DNA of 64,000 nt from Bacillus sp. AFS055030 (GCF_002574545.1 NZ_NUGT01000020.1:62001-126000); one strand, 5' to 3'; counted from the stretch's first letter, positions 1-8,539 are shown. Notes: generated by a model not told the origin, from the sequence alone. Translations and numbers: made by a program.

Positions 1-898
1 ACACAGAGAACGGGACGGTAAGAATAGCTAGATCAGAAGAAGTTTGAAATGATTCATTACTTTTTATATTTAATGTATGAATAACTATCTGTTCATGATT
101 TTGAACCAATTTTGTCATCTTTTGCCCATAATAAATATTATTCTTTAATTGTGATAGAAACGACTTTGGTAACTGATCATTACCACCTGTAATTTCATAA
201 AATGTAGGATTAGTAAAAAATATCATAAATTCTCTAAACACTGCTGTAAATGCCAATTCTGGAAAACCTCTTGTTCCAACATTTGTTTTTATTGATTCCA
301 CAGCACCTTGGGACAATGAAACACCGATTGGATTATATTTCAAAAATTGATCCATCGAATAATGATCAAATTGTTTCACTATATTTCCCCAATTCACTTC
401 AGGGTTTTGATTAATATATTCGATTATCGGATTAATAACTAAATTTAATAATTGATCAGAATTAAGACCACTTTCAGATGCTACAACCGGAAAATTTAAT
501 ATTTCCGGATTTTTGTCATATTTTTCTTTTGTTGTCTTAACGCCATTCACATAAAATAAATCATTTGAAGTAGTATTGATAAATTTATTTATCGGCAAAT
601 TAAATTTTTTAATATATTCCATTACAAGCTTATGAGTCTCTGGTATACGCATTGCGCCATAATCCAAGTATTGATCATTTACAAATGCACAACGTTCAGT
701 ATATACTCTCCCGCCTACACGATTATTAGCTTCTAGTAGGATGACTTGATGACCTGAATCCATTAGTAATGAAGCAGCCACTAACCCAGCCAAACCTGCA
801 CCGACGATTGTTATTCGTTTTGGATTTGTTGATTTAGGCAATCCATTACGTATGATAAATAACATTTGATCTTTAGAAGGATTATTGGCTAATCTCAT
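1..898 (-). CDS. Flavin monoamine oxidase family protein (N-terminal 299 residues, 3' end beyond window)
   Basis: Continuous minus-strand reading frame that runs off the left edge, so the C-terminal part is missing. Near residues 24-60 there is a Rossmann dinucleotide-binding motif (IVGAGLAGLVAAS) followed by the acidic ribose-binding end and the amine-oxidase hallmark LLEANNRVGGRVYT, which places it in the FAD-dependent amine oxidase/phytoene desaturase superfamily. Such enzymes oxidise amines or L-amino acids; the substrate is not visible here. I chose the ATG at 898 because GGAAAGAG lies just upstream; an in-frame ATG at 916 has no ribosome site. It follows the tetR gene on the same strand after 234 bp, so separate transcription is possible. 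Confidence 0.75.
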   Translation of the reverse strand, partial: MRLANNPSKDQMLFIIRNGLPKSTNPKRITIVGAGLAGLVAASLLMDSGHQVILLEANNRVGGRVYTERCAFVNDQYLDYGAMRIPETHKLVMEYIKKFNLPINKFINTTSNDLFYVNGVKTTKEKYDKNPEILNFPVVASESGLNSDQLLNLVINPIIEYINQNPEVNWGNIVKQFDHYSMDQFLKYNPIGVSLSQGAVESIKTNVGTRGFPELAFTAVFREFMIFFTNPTFYEITGGNDQLPKSFLSQLKNNIYYGQKMTKLVQNHEQIVIHTLNIKSNESFQTSSDLAILTVPFSV

Positions 899-1132
899 TT
901 TTATCACTCTTTCCATGATTTTTGTTCGTAGAAATTTTATTCTTAATTAAGCAAATTTAGAATTATTTATCATACAAATGGAGTGAGTGTTCTAATAATA
1001 TTACGATTATTAATTTACAAGGATTATTATAGGTTACTTTTTCGTGTCACCCTCCAAATATTTTGGATTTTTTTATTTACGTAAATTCTTTCTTAAACTT
1101 AGATATCTTACCTACTATTGTTAGAAAGTACT

Positions 1133-1711
1133 CTATTTTAAACTATTTGATAGATGAGCTTGGATGAGAGTCATTGCCGCGTTTAAAAAGTTTTCACTAC
1201 CTACTTCTGGTTTATGAATACGAGTTTCTACATAAGCCCCGCTATACAACATTTCTATTTGCGAAGCCAAAGATTCAGGATTTTTCACTCCAGAGTCTCG
1301 CGCAATTTGTGCAATTAATCCTTCATGATGCTTACGACATTTCAAAGCCGCTTGATGATTCAGGTGTATAGCATCTGGAAACTCAAGCAATGTATTTGTA
1401 TATGCACATCCACGAAAATCTTGTTTGAGGATAACTTCTGAAAGTCTTTTAATTAATTCATTCAACTGTTTAATTGGTTCATTTGGGTACAGACTTTTAA
1501 TTTCATCTATTCTAGCTAGATTTCGACTATGTCGAAGTTCTAAAAAAGCAATAACTAGATCATCCTTCGTCGCGAAATTTCGGTAAAAACTTGATTTTGC
1601 AACTCCTGATTCGGCAATTATACGATCTATACCTACAGCACGTATTCCTTCAGAATAAAATAATTCAGAAGCTACTCGTAAAATACGTTCCTTTGCAGTT
1701 TCTTTTGTCAT
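1133..1711 (-). CDS. TetR/AcrR family transcriptional repressor
   Basis: 192 residues, normal for the family. The N-terminal helix-turn-helix is clear (ILRVASELFYSEGIRAVGI, then AESGVAKSSFYRNFATKDDL, about residues 9-52); the rest is the helical ligand-binding domain, including the FRGCAYTN...EFPD segment seen in one TetR subgroup. It is divergent from an MFS exporter, and the 263 bp between them carries two promoters and matching palindromes, so it very probably represses itself and the exporter and releases on binding a drug-like ligand. The ATG at 1711 follows GAAAGAGGTT. The ligand cannot be deduced. Confidence 0.9.
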   Translation of the reverse strand: MTKETAKERILRVASELFYSEGIRAVGIDRIIAESGVAKSSFYRNFATKDDLVIAFLELRHSRNLARIDEIKSLYPNEPIKQLNELIKRLSEVILKQDFRGCAYTNTLLEFPDAIHLNHQAALKCRKHHEGLIAQIARDSGVKNPESLASQIEMLYSGAYVETRIHKPEVGSENFLNAAMTLIQAHLSNSLK

Positions 1712-1747
1712 TATAGTAACCTCTTTCTATTATAATAAAAAACTTCA

Positions 1748-1776
1748 TTGACAAGAGACAGAACTGTCTGTATCAT
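1748..1776 (+). promoter_or_regulatory. SigA-like promoter for the MFS gene with TetR operator in its spacer
   Basis: -35 TTGACA (1748-1753), exact 17-bp spacer, -10 TATCAT (1771-1776). The spacer is almost filled by the palindrome AGACAG-AA-CTGTCT (1756-1769), a classic steric repression position. The message has a leader of about 190 nt before the ATG at 1975. Confidence 0.75.
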
Positions 1777-1793
1777 GTGGATGTACACGGTAC

Positions 1794-1837
1794 AGACCTG
1801 TCTCCCTCATTTTAATGAAAGGTACGACAGTTGTCAA
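1794..1837 (-). promoter_or_regulatory. SigA-like promoter for tetR with second TetR-type operator
   Basis: Read on the minus strand: -35 TTGACA (1832-1837), 17-bp spacer, -10 TAAAAT (1809-1814). Immediately downstream, near +1, is the palindrome AGAC-CT-GTCT (1794-1803), which shares its arms with the operator at 1756-1769. The two operator centres are 36 bp apart. Confidence 0.7.
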
Positions 1838-1974
1838 TTATCTAACAAGAGTTGAAGAGGTGATCACATATATTTCAAAATTTTTTGTACGTAAATGGAT
1901 TATAAAAAGAATTTCAAATGAAGAATAATCAATAGATAAATGACTTATTTCGTTAATTAAAAAGGAGAAATATT

Positions 1975-3153
1975 ATGAAAAAAATGCTTTGGATTGTGTT
2001 ACTAATGTCCTGTGGGGCTACATTTATCTCCTCATTATTCCCTTTATATGGGAAGTATTATCAACTTAGCAATTTAGAAATTAGTCTATTATTTGCAGTT
2101 TATGCGATTATATTGCTACCTACTTTACTAATTGTAGGAGCTAAAGGTAGTACTTGGGGTTTAAAAAGAGTGCTTCGATTCAGTATATGGATCTCTATAG
2201 TGTCAACATTGCTTTTCATTTTTAGTCAAAACGTTTGGATGCTTTACACAGCAAGGATATTAGAAGGATTAGCATACGGTGCTTTTACTGGTACAGCAAG
2301 CGCTTTTTTATTAAAGCAAACTACTCAAGATAAAGTAAGTAATGCATTAAAATTTTCAGGTATAATCGTAAATATTGGTTTTGGATTAGGTCCAGCAATT
2401 TCTGGGTTGATCGTACAATATATTCAGTTTCAACCTCTTCAGTTGCCGTTTTGGGTATTGATAATAATGCTATTTATTTCATTGATTTTGTTAGAAATAT
2501 TACCAAAGAATGAAGAAGCTCTTTCAAATAAAAAAGCAAATACAAAAATTTCACTAGGTGTACCAAAAAATATTCGATCACATTTTATTTCTATTATTGG
2601 TCTACCTGCGTTTACTTTTTTCATGTTAGGTGGAATTGTATTATCACTAATTCCTTCTTTCGTCAAAATTGTCATTCATACAGACAATCTGGCTATTCCT
2701 GGTTTATTAATGTTTTTACTATTAGGAATAGGCTCATTAATACAGTTATTTCCATGGATTCAAAATCCAATTAAACGCATGAGGATTGGAGTAGTACTTC
2801 TAGCTATTGGCCCGTGGATTATTGTTGCTTCTGGTCACTCAGGGAACTTATTATTACTCTGGCTTGGTATGCTTGTGCAGGGGATTGGTGCAGGTTGGTC
2901 TTTTCAAGCTGCATTAAGATTTGCTGGACAATTACCTAAACCTGAGGAACGTCCTCGTGTCATTTCGGCGTTCTATTTATGTGCATACTCTGGTTTTATA
3001 ATTCCTCCAATTGGAGTTGGAATACTGACACAATTTTTTAGCTTAAACTTCTCATTAATCATTTTAAATTCAATTGCTGCGGTACTCATTTTCTATGTGT
3101 TAATTTATTCAATTAAATTTAAGAAATATTATGAAGCAGTTACAACTCGATAG
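1975..3153 (+). CDS. MFS transporter, probable drug exporter
   Basis: 392 residues, with about twelve hydrophobic spans evenly distributed and an N-terminal membrane segment starting directly after MKKMLWIVLL. The loop between the second and third spans has the shape of MFS motif A (GAKGSTWGLKRVL), and TARILEGLAYGAFTGTASAFLL resembles the conserved fourth/fifth-helix region of the 12-helix exporters. The start is fixed by AAAAAGGAGAAATATT before the ATG. The divergent TetR gene and the operator inside its promoter suggest substrate-induced efflux of a toxic compound; the substrate is unknown. A strong terminator follows. Confidence 0.85.
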   Translation: MKKMLWIVLLMSCGATFISSLFPLYGKYYQLSNLEISLLFAVYAIILLPTLLIVGAKGSTWGLKRVLRFSIWISIVSTLLFIFSQNVWMLYTARILEGLAYGAFTGTASAFLLKQTTQDKVSNALKFSGIIVNIGFGLGPAISGLIVQYIQFQPLQLPFWVLIIMLFISLILLEILPKNEEALSNKKANTKISLGVPKNIRSHFISIIGLPAFTFFMLGGIVLSLIPSFVKIVIHTDNLAIPGLLMFLLLGIGSLIQLFPWIQNPIKRMRIGVVLLAIGPWIIVASGHSGNLLLLWLGMLVQGIGAGWSFQAALRFAGQLPKPEERPRVISAFYLCAYSGFIIPPIGVGILTQFFSLNFSLIILNSIAAVLIFYVLIYSIKFKKYYEAVTTR

Positions 3154-3194
3154 TAGTTTTAAATGATTAAAGTAAAAACATTTTTGAATCGACT

Positions 3195-3234
3195 AAAATA
3201 TCAAAGGGCTGAATTTTCAGCCCTTTGATATTTT
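3195..3234 (+). terminator. Rho-independent terminator of the MFS gene
   Basis: Perfect stem of at least 15 bp (ATATCAAAGGGCTGA pairing with its complement), 4-base loop, then TTTT. It is symmetric enough to work on both strands. Confidence 0.9.
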
Positions 3235-3543
3235 CACATTTAAATGTTGAAATCCTCATACCAGTTTTGAACCTCAGACGGAAATATAAATACGATCTTC
3301 TTATTGCAACCAATTTAATTCATTAAAGCATTCTTTCTTATTATCTTAGGGAGAAAAAAAATACGCCTTTAAAAAAGGAAAATTGATACTCCTTTTAAAA
3401 GAAGTATTAGTAATGCCTTAACTAAATAGTGTTTAAACCATTACAAACTGAGGTTATTGCTTTATAAAGGAGCTAAGCTAATTACACTAATTTAAGTCTG
3501 ACATCCTGTAATACTCAATGTGCAGATAAAGGAGAATAAATGG
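3235..3543. other. Intergenic stretch without a recognisable gene
   Basis: About 300 bp of AT-rich DNA between two terminators. The only coding-like trace is a 7-codon reading frame (ATG at 3540) behind a good AAAGGAG site, which runs straight into the next terminator; I regard it as a relic or chance. Confidence 0.5.
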
Positions 3544-3576
3544 AAAAAAGCAGAACCAACTAGATCTGCTTTTTTT
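3544..3576 (-). terminator. Terminator downstream of the vanY-like gene
   Basis: Stem AAAAAAGCAGA / TCTGCTTTTTT with a 10-base loop. Read on the minus strand it ends in a T run, about 70 bp after the vanY-like stop codon. Confidence 0.75.
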
Positions 3577-3645
3577 AAATGAAATTATCTTACTTTTTAT
3601 GCCATCGTAAAAATTCATTTTAAGTATTTTATTATTTTTCACTTT

Positions 3646-4530
3646 TCATTCGAAATTGGTTACAATTACTCCATCCGTATTGTTACCCGAAATTTCATAA
3701 TTAATTTGATCATTTATGTTTATTTCTCTGCCTTTTGAAATAGGATAATATTTTATTGTGTAATTTTTCCCATTATTGTTAATATTTATTTGTTTTTTTG
3801 CCCTTAGGTACGCTAGATATTCTTCTAAAACAAAATTCTTTTCCTTCATTATCGCACTATGTGGCAAACCAACATAGCGGATATGCCAAGGTTCAAATTT
3901 AATTCCTGTTACATCCGTTTTATCTCTTGGATAACGTAAAATGAACCCATATTTCCAGGCGTTATTTTCTATCCATTTTCCTTCAGGCGCATTAGCCATC
4001 TTCATTTGTGTTGATCCTACATCAATAGACAAGCCTAAATTATGCTCGCTATACCCGGCGGGCAAGGCATATGCAGAACCTATTTCTCGATAAATTTTAC
4101 TTTGCTTTTCAAAATCTCGATAACCACTATTTATGGTGAAATTAGTAACTCCATCTTGTTCTGCAGCAGCAATCATCTCTGAAAATCTCTGCGCTATTTC
4201 TTCTGACAAATAAATTTCGTTATCAAACAATTTGAATCCTACTGTCAATTCATTATGCGTAGATAGATTTATAATATCCGACCTAATACTTTCTTGTTGA
4301 ACTGGAATTTTACTGTTGACCAACAGCAGATTTCCCTGATAAATTTGTTCTTCTCCAATCGTTATTTTAGGGATATTTTCAGAAGTATTTTTTTCCTCTA
4401 CTTTGTTATCTACATTTATATGTTTTGGTATTTGACTTACTACTTTTGTTCCAAATAACGGTTCAACATTTATGAAAGTTAAATACACACACATTAGTAT
4501 TAATAAAAATAGTAATCCCCACTTCTTCAT
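3646..4530 (-). CDS. vanY: VanY-type D,D-carboxypeptidase, membrane anchored
   Basis: 294 residues. Residues 5-22 form a single hydrophobic anchor, so the enzyme acts on the outer face of the membrane. The M15B (VanY/VanXY) core is complete: SGYRDFEKQ (135-143), SEHNLGLSIDV with zinc ligands H163 and D170, and FEPWHIRYVG with catalytic E213 and zinc ligand H216. This family removes the terminal D-Ala from peptidoglycan precursors. The C-terminal tail NYEISGNNTDGVIVT is shared with the VanXY-like protein encoded at 6381-7229, so the two are paralogues. It is a separate unit with its own Bce-type regulator box (4685-4698) and terminators on both sides. RBS GGGAGGAAATT supports the start. VanXY-like peptidase activity is an alternative. 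Confidence 0.85.
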   Translation of the reverse strand: MKKWGLLFLLILMCVYLTFINVEPLFGTKVVSQIPKHINVDNKVEEKNTSENIPKITIGEEQIYQGNLLLVNSKIPVQQESIRSDIINLSTHNELTVGFKLFDNEIYLSEEIAQRFSEMIAAAEQDGVTNFTINSGYRDFEKQSKIYREIGSAYALPAGYSEHNLGLSIDVGSTQMKMANAPEGKWIENNAWKYGFILRYPRDKTDVTGIKFEPWHIRYVGLPHSAIMKEKNFVLEEYLAYLRAKKQININNNGKNYTIKYYPISKGREININDQINYEISGNNTDGVIVTNFE

Positions 4531-4634
4531 ATTTTTAATTTCCTCCCTAATCTATTAATTCATTTTCTCTTCTGATATGGCTGTTATATCTAGTAACCAA
4601 TGAGAACTACTGCTTTTGGTATTCCGATAACTAA

Positions 4635-4698
4635 ATAATAATTTGTCACTACTTTTTTAGGGATTCATTTTACTTACTCGATTCTTACATTGTTGTAA
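4635..4698 (-). promoter_or_regulatory. Activator-type promoter of vanY with TTACA-N4-TGTAA box
   Basis: Box TTACA-TTGT-TGTAA at 4685-4698; read on the minus strand a -10 TATTAT lies at 4635-4640, 54 bp centre to centre. There is no fair -35 hexamer (TCCCTA at the expected place), as expected for a promoter needing an activator. The same box and spacing occur before the ligase and the ABC genes. It sits in the 482-bp gap 4531-5012, whose remainder holds a terminator and nothing else recognisable. Confidence 0.7.
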
Positions 4699-4746
4699 TG
4701 TTGAATTATATATAAATTTAACTTTTTGAGCTTTTAGGTGAGAAGA

Positions 4747-4778
4747 AAAAATACCAAGAAAAAATTCTTGGTATTTTT
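4747..4778 (-). terminator. Terminator of the ligase-vanXY-racemase operon
   Basis: Perfect 14-bp stem AAAAATACCAAGAA / complement with a 4-base loop and flanking A and T tracts, so it can act on either strand. It insulates the vanY promoter from the upstream operon. Confidence 0.85.
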
Positions 4779-5012
4779 TGGCGTATTCTTTTATCAATTA
4801 AGAAATACATTTTGATAATTATCTCTCGAGAATTACAATTTAAGATAATAAATTGGTAAATGAATCCAAATAAAAGTTAACATTAATAGAAATGGAAAAA
4901 TAAAGGAGTGTTGAAACTCATGTAAATTGGATCTTAAAAATCTATCTATTTTGCTCAATTAATGTCACAGAAATATAAAATATTGATAGAAAAGTATCGT
5001 GTTGTCTTTTAT

Positions 5013-5129
5013 TTATTTAAATAATAATGTTGCAGTCCACATCAACATATAAAATAATGGTTCTGCAATAATTAATAACATAACACCTCCTAGAAATAAT
5101 ATTGCAATAAGTTTCAGGATTGAATTCAT
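5013..5129 (-). CDS. Small 38-residue membrane protein in the van-like operon (unrecognised)
   Basis: Small frame found by reading the gap behind the racemase gene. ATG at 5129 follows a strong GAGGGG site with 5-6 bp spacing. The product starts MNSILKLIAILFLGGVMLL and is hydrophobic through most of its length, with one acidic residue mid-chain (IAEPLFYML) and a terminal lysine, so it probably spans the membrane once. It lies 127 bp after the racemase stop and before the operon terminator, so it is probably co-transcribed with the ligase genes. I do not recognise the family. Codon pattern and RBS argue for a real gene, but length makes this uncertain. Confidence 0.5.
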   Translation of the reverse strand: MNSILKLIAILFLGGVMLLIIAEPLFYMLMWTATLLFK

Positions 5130-5256
5130 TTTTCCCCTCTTTTATGACAAATTAACTTCTCTTTTTTATTTTTGTCTTTATGACTTGGTAAATTTGAAAA
5201 ATCATATTTGTTTATTTAATTTTTTTATATTAGAATCCAGGTATTTGAACGCTTCT

Positions 5257-6384
5257 TTATTTAATAATTTTTCTTTTTACACGATCTCCAATGGTGCTTA
5301 GTAACTCATTTGTAATCGTGCCAGTCAATGAGGCTATCTCTTCACAACTTATCGTTTCAGAACCGTCTTGTCCAATCAAGGTTACTATGTCACCTTGTCG
5401 AATGTTGCTGATTTCAGTTACATCTACGGAAAGTTGATCCATGGAGATGTTTCCTATTATTGAAGCTCGTTGGCCGCAGATTAATACCTCACCTCCTAGT
5501 TTAGATAACTGTCTAGGAATACCATCTGCATATCCAATAGTAACCGTCGCAACGACACTTTCACGGGCTGCGGTAAAACTAAGTCCATAACCTACTGAAT
5601 CCCCAGCTTTTATTTTGTTGACACGTGAAACTCTAGCTTTGAGTGATAAAACGGGCAATAAATTTATTTTTGAGCCCACAGAAGTGTCCTTTTTAGAGAG
5701 AACACCGTATATTGCAAGTCCCGGTCTAACCATATCCGATTGCATGTAGGGATGATTGATTATGCCATAACTATTAAGAATATGAATCTTTCCTGGGTTA
5801 TATCCATTTTCTCGTATGTGTTCAGCTATTTTTTGAAGGCGATTATACTGTACACGCGTGAAATTAACATGTCGATCCTGGAGACTATCGGCTACGGCTA
5901 GGTGACTAAAGGTTCCTTTAATTTGTAAATTCTTCTGCCTGTATATCGATAATATTTTGTCTGTACGTACATAAGGTTCACCTAAACGGTTTAAGCCGGT
6001 ATCGATTTTAACGTGAACTTTTATAAGTTTACCAAAATTCCCAAGACGCTCACCATCTTCTGCATTAACAACTGTTTGAGTTAGGTCGTAAACTAAAAGA
6101 TCTTCCAAACGGTGTGTTGGCGTGTATCCAAGGATCAGAATTTCTTCTAGTATCCCATAGTTTCTCAGTTTGATTGCTTCATCTATTTCTGCTACGGCAA
6201 AATGATGTACCCCGGACTGTACTAACCGTTTTGCAATATCCACACTCCCGTGGCCGTAAGCATTTGCTTTAATAACTCCCATAAGCTCTGTTCCTCTAGG
6301 AAGGAGATCCATTAACGCAATAACATTATTTTCGAGCCTAGAAAGATCAATTTCGACCCATGCCCTATAGTCCTCACATATCAT
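5257..6384 (-). CDS. Alanine/serine racemase, PLP-dependent, VanT-like role
   Basis: Fold-type III PLP racemase of normal alanine racemase length (375 residues from the chosen start). GVIKANAYGHG carries the PLP lysine; the second active-site tyrosine is in SVGYGLSF and the C-terminal domain is complete (IGNISMDQLSVDV). I chose the ATG at 6384, whose ATGA overlaps the stop of the VanXY-like gene and which has GGGGGG upstream; an in-frame ATG at 6399 would add five residues. In VanC/E/G-type systems the third gene is vanT, a serine racemase fused to a membrane domain. Here only the soluble racemase part exists. Position in the operon implies supply of D-Ser (or D-Ala) to the ligase; substrate preference cannot be read from sequence. 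Confidence 0.85.
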   Translation of the reverse strand: MICEDYRAWVEIDLSRLENNVIALMDLLPRGTELMGVIKANAYGHGSVDIAKRLVQSGVHHFAVAEIDEAIKLRNYGILEEILILGYTPTHRLEDLLVYDLTQTVVNAEDGERLGNFGKLIKVHVKIDTGLNRLGEPYVRTDKILSIYRQKNLQIKGTFSHLAVADSLQDRHVNFTRVQYNRLQKIAEHIRENGYNPGKIHILNSYGIINHPYMQSDMVRPGLAIYGVLSKKDTSVGSKINLLPVLSLKARVSRVNKIKAGDSVGYGLSFTAARESVVATVTIGYADGIPRQLSKLGGEVLICGQRASIIGNISMDQLSVDVTEISNIRQGDIVTLIGQDGSETISCEEIASLTGTITNELLSTIGDRVKRKIIK

Positions 6385-7229
6385 TTCCGGTCCCCCCATT
6401 TCAAATAATGCGTAGTTACGATAAAACCATCTACGTTATTACCAGAGATTGTCCAGTTACAATCGTTAGCCGGAACTGTAATAGTGGTAAAATTTCGCTC
6501 TGCAAACGTGAAATAAATTTCATATAAATGATCACCTAGCTCTAGATATAGATGTTTTTTCCCATATTGAAATTGTTTTATATAGTTGATATATTCTTCC
6601 AAACATAAATTCTTCTGATCAATAATGACTGAATGCGGATGTCCTACAAATCGATAATGCCAAGGTTCATCTGCAATACCTGTTATGTCACTTTTTTCAT
6701 CTTTGTACCTACGGATAAAACCGAATTCAGTGGCTTCTTCTCGAAATTTTCTGCCTACTCCTTTATCTGGGAATTCTGGTCTGATATAATCAGTCTCCAA
6801 TTGATGAATGCCAACATCCACGGCTAATCCAGTTTGGTGTTCACTCGCACCTGGTAAAGCAACGTACTTCGTAGTGAATTCTTTTCCGTTTTCTATTAAG
6901 GATTTACAATAGAGCTTATTCTGTGCTTCCCTCGTTCTGTAACCACTAACGATTGCGATTTCTTCCCTTCCTCCGCAATAATCAATTAAATTAGTAAGCT
7001 GAAACGTGCATGCTTTCTCTAATTGAATAAAAGGTTCTTCGGGTGATACGACTTGAAGCATATCTGTTGGCAAATGGATTAAGTCCGGAGAGAGCATCTT
7101 AACTGGGTGATTCCTGTTTACCAAAATCAGTTCTCCTTCATGTATTTGATTCTTTTGTAAAATAATGTGGTCAGTTTCCTTTTCTTTAAATTTGGGAACA
7201 GAACTCCAAATACTAATAGTTTTCTCCAT
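6381..7229 (-). CDS. vanXY: VanXY-type D,D-dipeptidase/D,D-carboxypeptidase
   Basis: 282 residues without signal peptide or membrane segment, as for cytoplasmic VanXY enzymes. Motifs: SGYRTREAQ (95-103), ASEHQTGLAVDVG with zinc ligands H131 and D138, and DEPWHYRFVG with E188 and H191. The tail WTISGNNVDGFIVT matches the C-terminal extension I recall from VanXY of VanG-type clusters. Such enzymes destroy D-Ala-D-Ala and trim D-Ala from pentapeptide so that modified precursors prevail. The ATG overlaps the ligase stop (TAATG) behind GAAGGGAT, and its own stop overlaps the racemase ATG, so the three genes are translationally coupled. Confidence 0.87.
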   Translation of the reverse strand: MEKTISIWSSVPKFKEKETDHIILQKNQIHEGELILVNRNHPVKMLSPDLIHLPTDMLQVVSPEEPFIQLEKACTFQLTNLIDYCGGREEIAIVSGYRTREAQNKLYCKSLIENGKEFTTKYVALPGASEHQTGLAVDVGIHQLETDYIRPEFPDKGVGRKFREEATEFGFIRRYKDEKSDITGIADEPWHYRFVGHPHSVIIDQKNLCLEEYINYIKQFQYGKKHLYLELGDHLYEIYFTFAERNFTTITVPANDCNWTISGNNVDGFIVTTHYLKWGDRK

Positions 7230-8287
7230 TAAATCCCTTCTCTCTCCAATGAAGTTTGTATTAAGCGATCGAGTAGCTCTGTAAATCCGATTCCTGCTCC
7301 ACGCATCATGTTCGGATAACGACTTGTCTCTGTAAATCCTGGAAGTGTATTTACTTCATTAAATAAGAGAGTTCCATCAGGCGTCAGGAATAAATCGATC
7401 CTTGCTAGCCCATTACACCCAAATAAGCGATAGATACATAGTGCGATTTCTTTTGCTTCTTTCTCCTTTTCGGGACTAATTCGAGCAGGCATATGAATAG
7501 TTGAACTGCTAAGCGTATACTTTTCAGTGTTGTCAAAAAATTCACCTGATAAGGAAATTTCATCTATTAATCCTATAGTAAGATCACGATTTCCCAAAAC
7601 AGCACATCCTAATTCAATACCTTCAACATGAGACTCGATAATTATTTTGTTATCATGTTCCCACGCTTCATTTAAACCTGCTACCAATTCATCTCGGTTG
7701 TAAGCTTTTGAAATTCCAATTGAAGACCCAGATCGAGCTGGTTTAATGTAAAGGGGATAATCCAATCTTTCTGCCTCCAAAATAATATCTACATCCAATA
7801 CTTCTTTTGTTGCTATAAAAAATGGAGGAACGTGAATTCCTGCCTCTTTAGCCAAAATTTTAGACAGAGGTTTGTCCATACACATTGCTGATGATATAAG
7901 ATCGCAACCGATGAAAGGTATGTTCGCAAGTTGCAAAAGTCCCTGAATGGTACCGTCTTCACCGTTTATTCCGTGCATTACTGGAAAAACGACATCAAGT
8001 GAGGTAAAGCGGTATTCTGTATTAACAAGTTCAATTAATCCCTTCATGGAACGATCAAGAGATAATTGCGCGGGAATACAACCTGAATGGTCACTCCAGC
8101 AATCCTCTTTGATGGCTTCAACATCTCCACTGTATCGAAACCAGCGTCCTTGTCTTGTAATTCCGATCATTACCACATCATATTGATCTCTATTTATATG
8201 TTGAATAACAGAAGAAGCAGATGAAAGTGATACTTCGTATTCAGTAGAAACTCCACCAAATAATATTCCTACAGTAAGTTTTTTCAT
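7229..8287 (-). CDS. vanG: VanG-type D-Ala-D-Ser (D-Ala-D-X) ligase
   Basis: 352 residues, ATP-grasp D-Ala-D-X ligase. N-terminal motif FGGVSTEYEVSL (10-21), HGINGEDGTIQG (105-116), YIKPARSGSSIGISK (180-194), omega-loop segment FFDNTEKYTLSSSTIHMPAR (250-269) and the metal site LFNEVNTLPGFT (308-319). The TEYEVSL start, the EKYTL omega-loop and the MPARI stretch are what I remember from VanG-type D-Ala-D-Ser ligases and differ from VanA/B D-Ala-D-Lac ligases. Presence of vanXY, a racemase and vanY in tandem supports a role in glycopeptide-evading cell-wall precursors rather than housekeeping Ddl. First gene of the operon, preceded by a Bce-type box. The exact acceptor (D-Ser versus D-Ala) needs an assay. 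Confidence 0.85.
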   Translation of the reverse strand: MKKLTVGILFGGVSTEYEVSLSSASSVIQHINRDQYDVVMIGITRQGRWFRYSGDVEAIKEDCWSDHSGCIPAQLSLDRSMKGLIELVNTEYRFTSLDVVFPVMHGINGEDGTIQGLLQLANIPFIGCDLISSAMCMDKPLSKILAKEAGIHVPPFFIATKEVLDVDIILEAERLDYPLYIKPARSGSSIGISKAYNRDELVAGLNEAWEHDNKIIIESHVEGIELGCAVLGNRDLTIGLIDEISLSGEFFDNTEKYTLSSSTIHMPARISPEKEKEAKEIALCIYRLFGCNGLARIDLFLTPDGTLLFNEVNTLPGFTETSRYPNMMRGAGIGFTELLDRLIQTSLEREGI

Positions 8288-8336
8288 TTATATGCACTCC
8301 TTTGAGTAAATTTAATTCGTTGTCTTAGACACCTTA

Positions 8337-8403
8337 TTTATATCACTGATGCAACCGGTTAACGTATCGATTAATCTTTCTGTTTCCTTACAGAATTGTA
8401 AGG
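8337..8403 (-). promoter_or_regulatory. Activator-type promoter of the ligase operon with TTACA-N4-TGTAA box
   Basis: Perfect 7-bp-arm palindrome CCTTACA-GAAT-TGTAAGG at 8386-8403. On the minus strand the -10 TATAAA is at 8337-8342, 55 bp centre to centre; the -35 position reads ACGTTA, which is poor. The leader to the ATG at 8287 is about 45 nt. Confidence 0.72.
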
Positions 8404-8481
8404 TTTCCATTGTTAATTTCATTTAAGGATCATATGAAAATGGATGTGTTAAGAAATAAAATAGCGATCTATTTAAGCAAA

Positions 8482-8518
8482 CAAAAAATAGCATCCAACC
8501 TTTGTAGTTGGATGCAAA
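8482..8518 (-). terminator. Terminator of the Bce-type ABC operon
   Basis: Perfect 9-bp stem GCATCCAAC / GTTGGATGC (8491-8515), 7-base loop, T-rich tail on the minus strand. It separates the permease gene from the ligase promoter. Confidence 0.88.
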
Positions 8519-8539
8519 AATAAAATCCTATTTTTAGCT

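Noticed and set aside
1860-1928. GTG-started 22-codon frame in the MFS leader
   Set aside because: Only a weak GAAGA-type site; could be chance. Mentioned as a possible leader peptide but not called.
7229-8287. VanA/VanB-type D-Ala-D-Lac ligase or housekeeping Ddl
   Set aside because: Motifs at the N-terminus and omega-loop look like the VanG/VanC class, and the operon carries vanXY plus a racemase rather than vanH-vanX.
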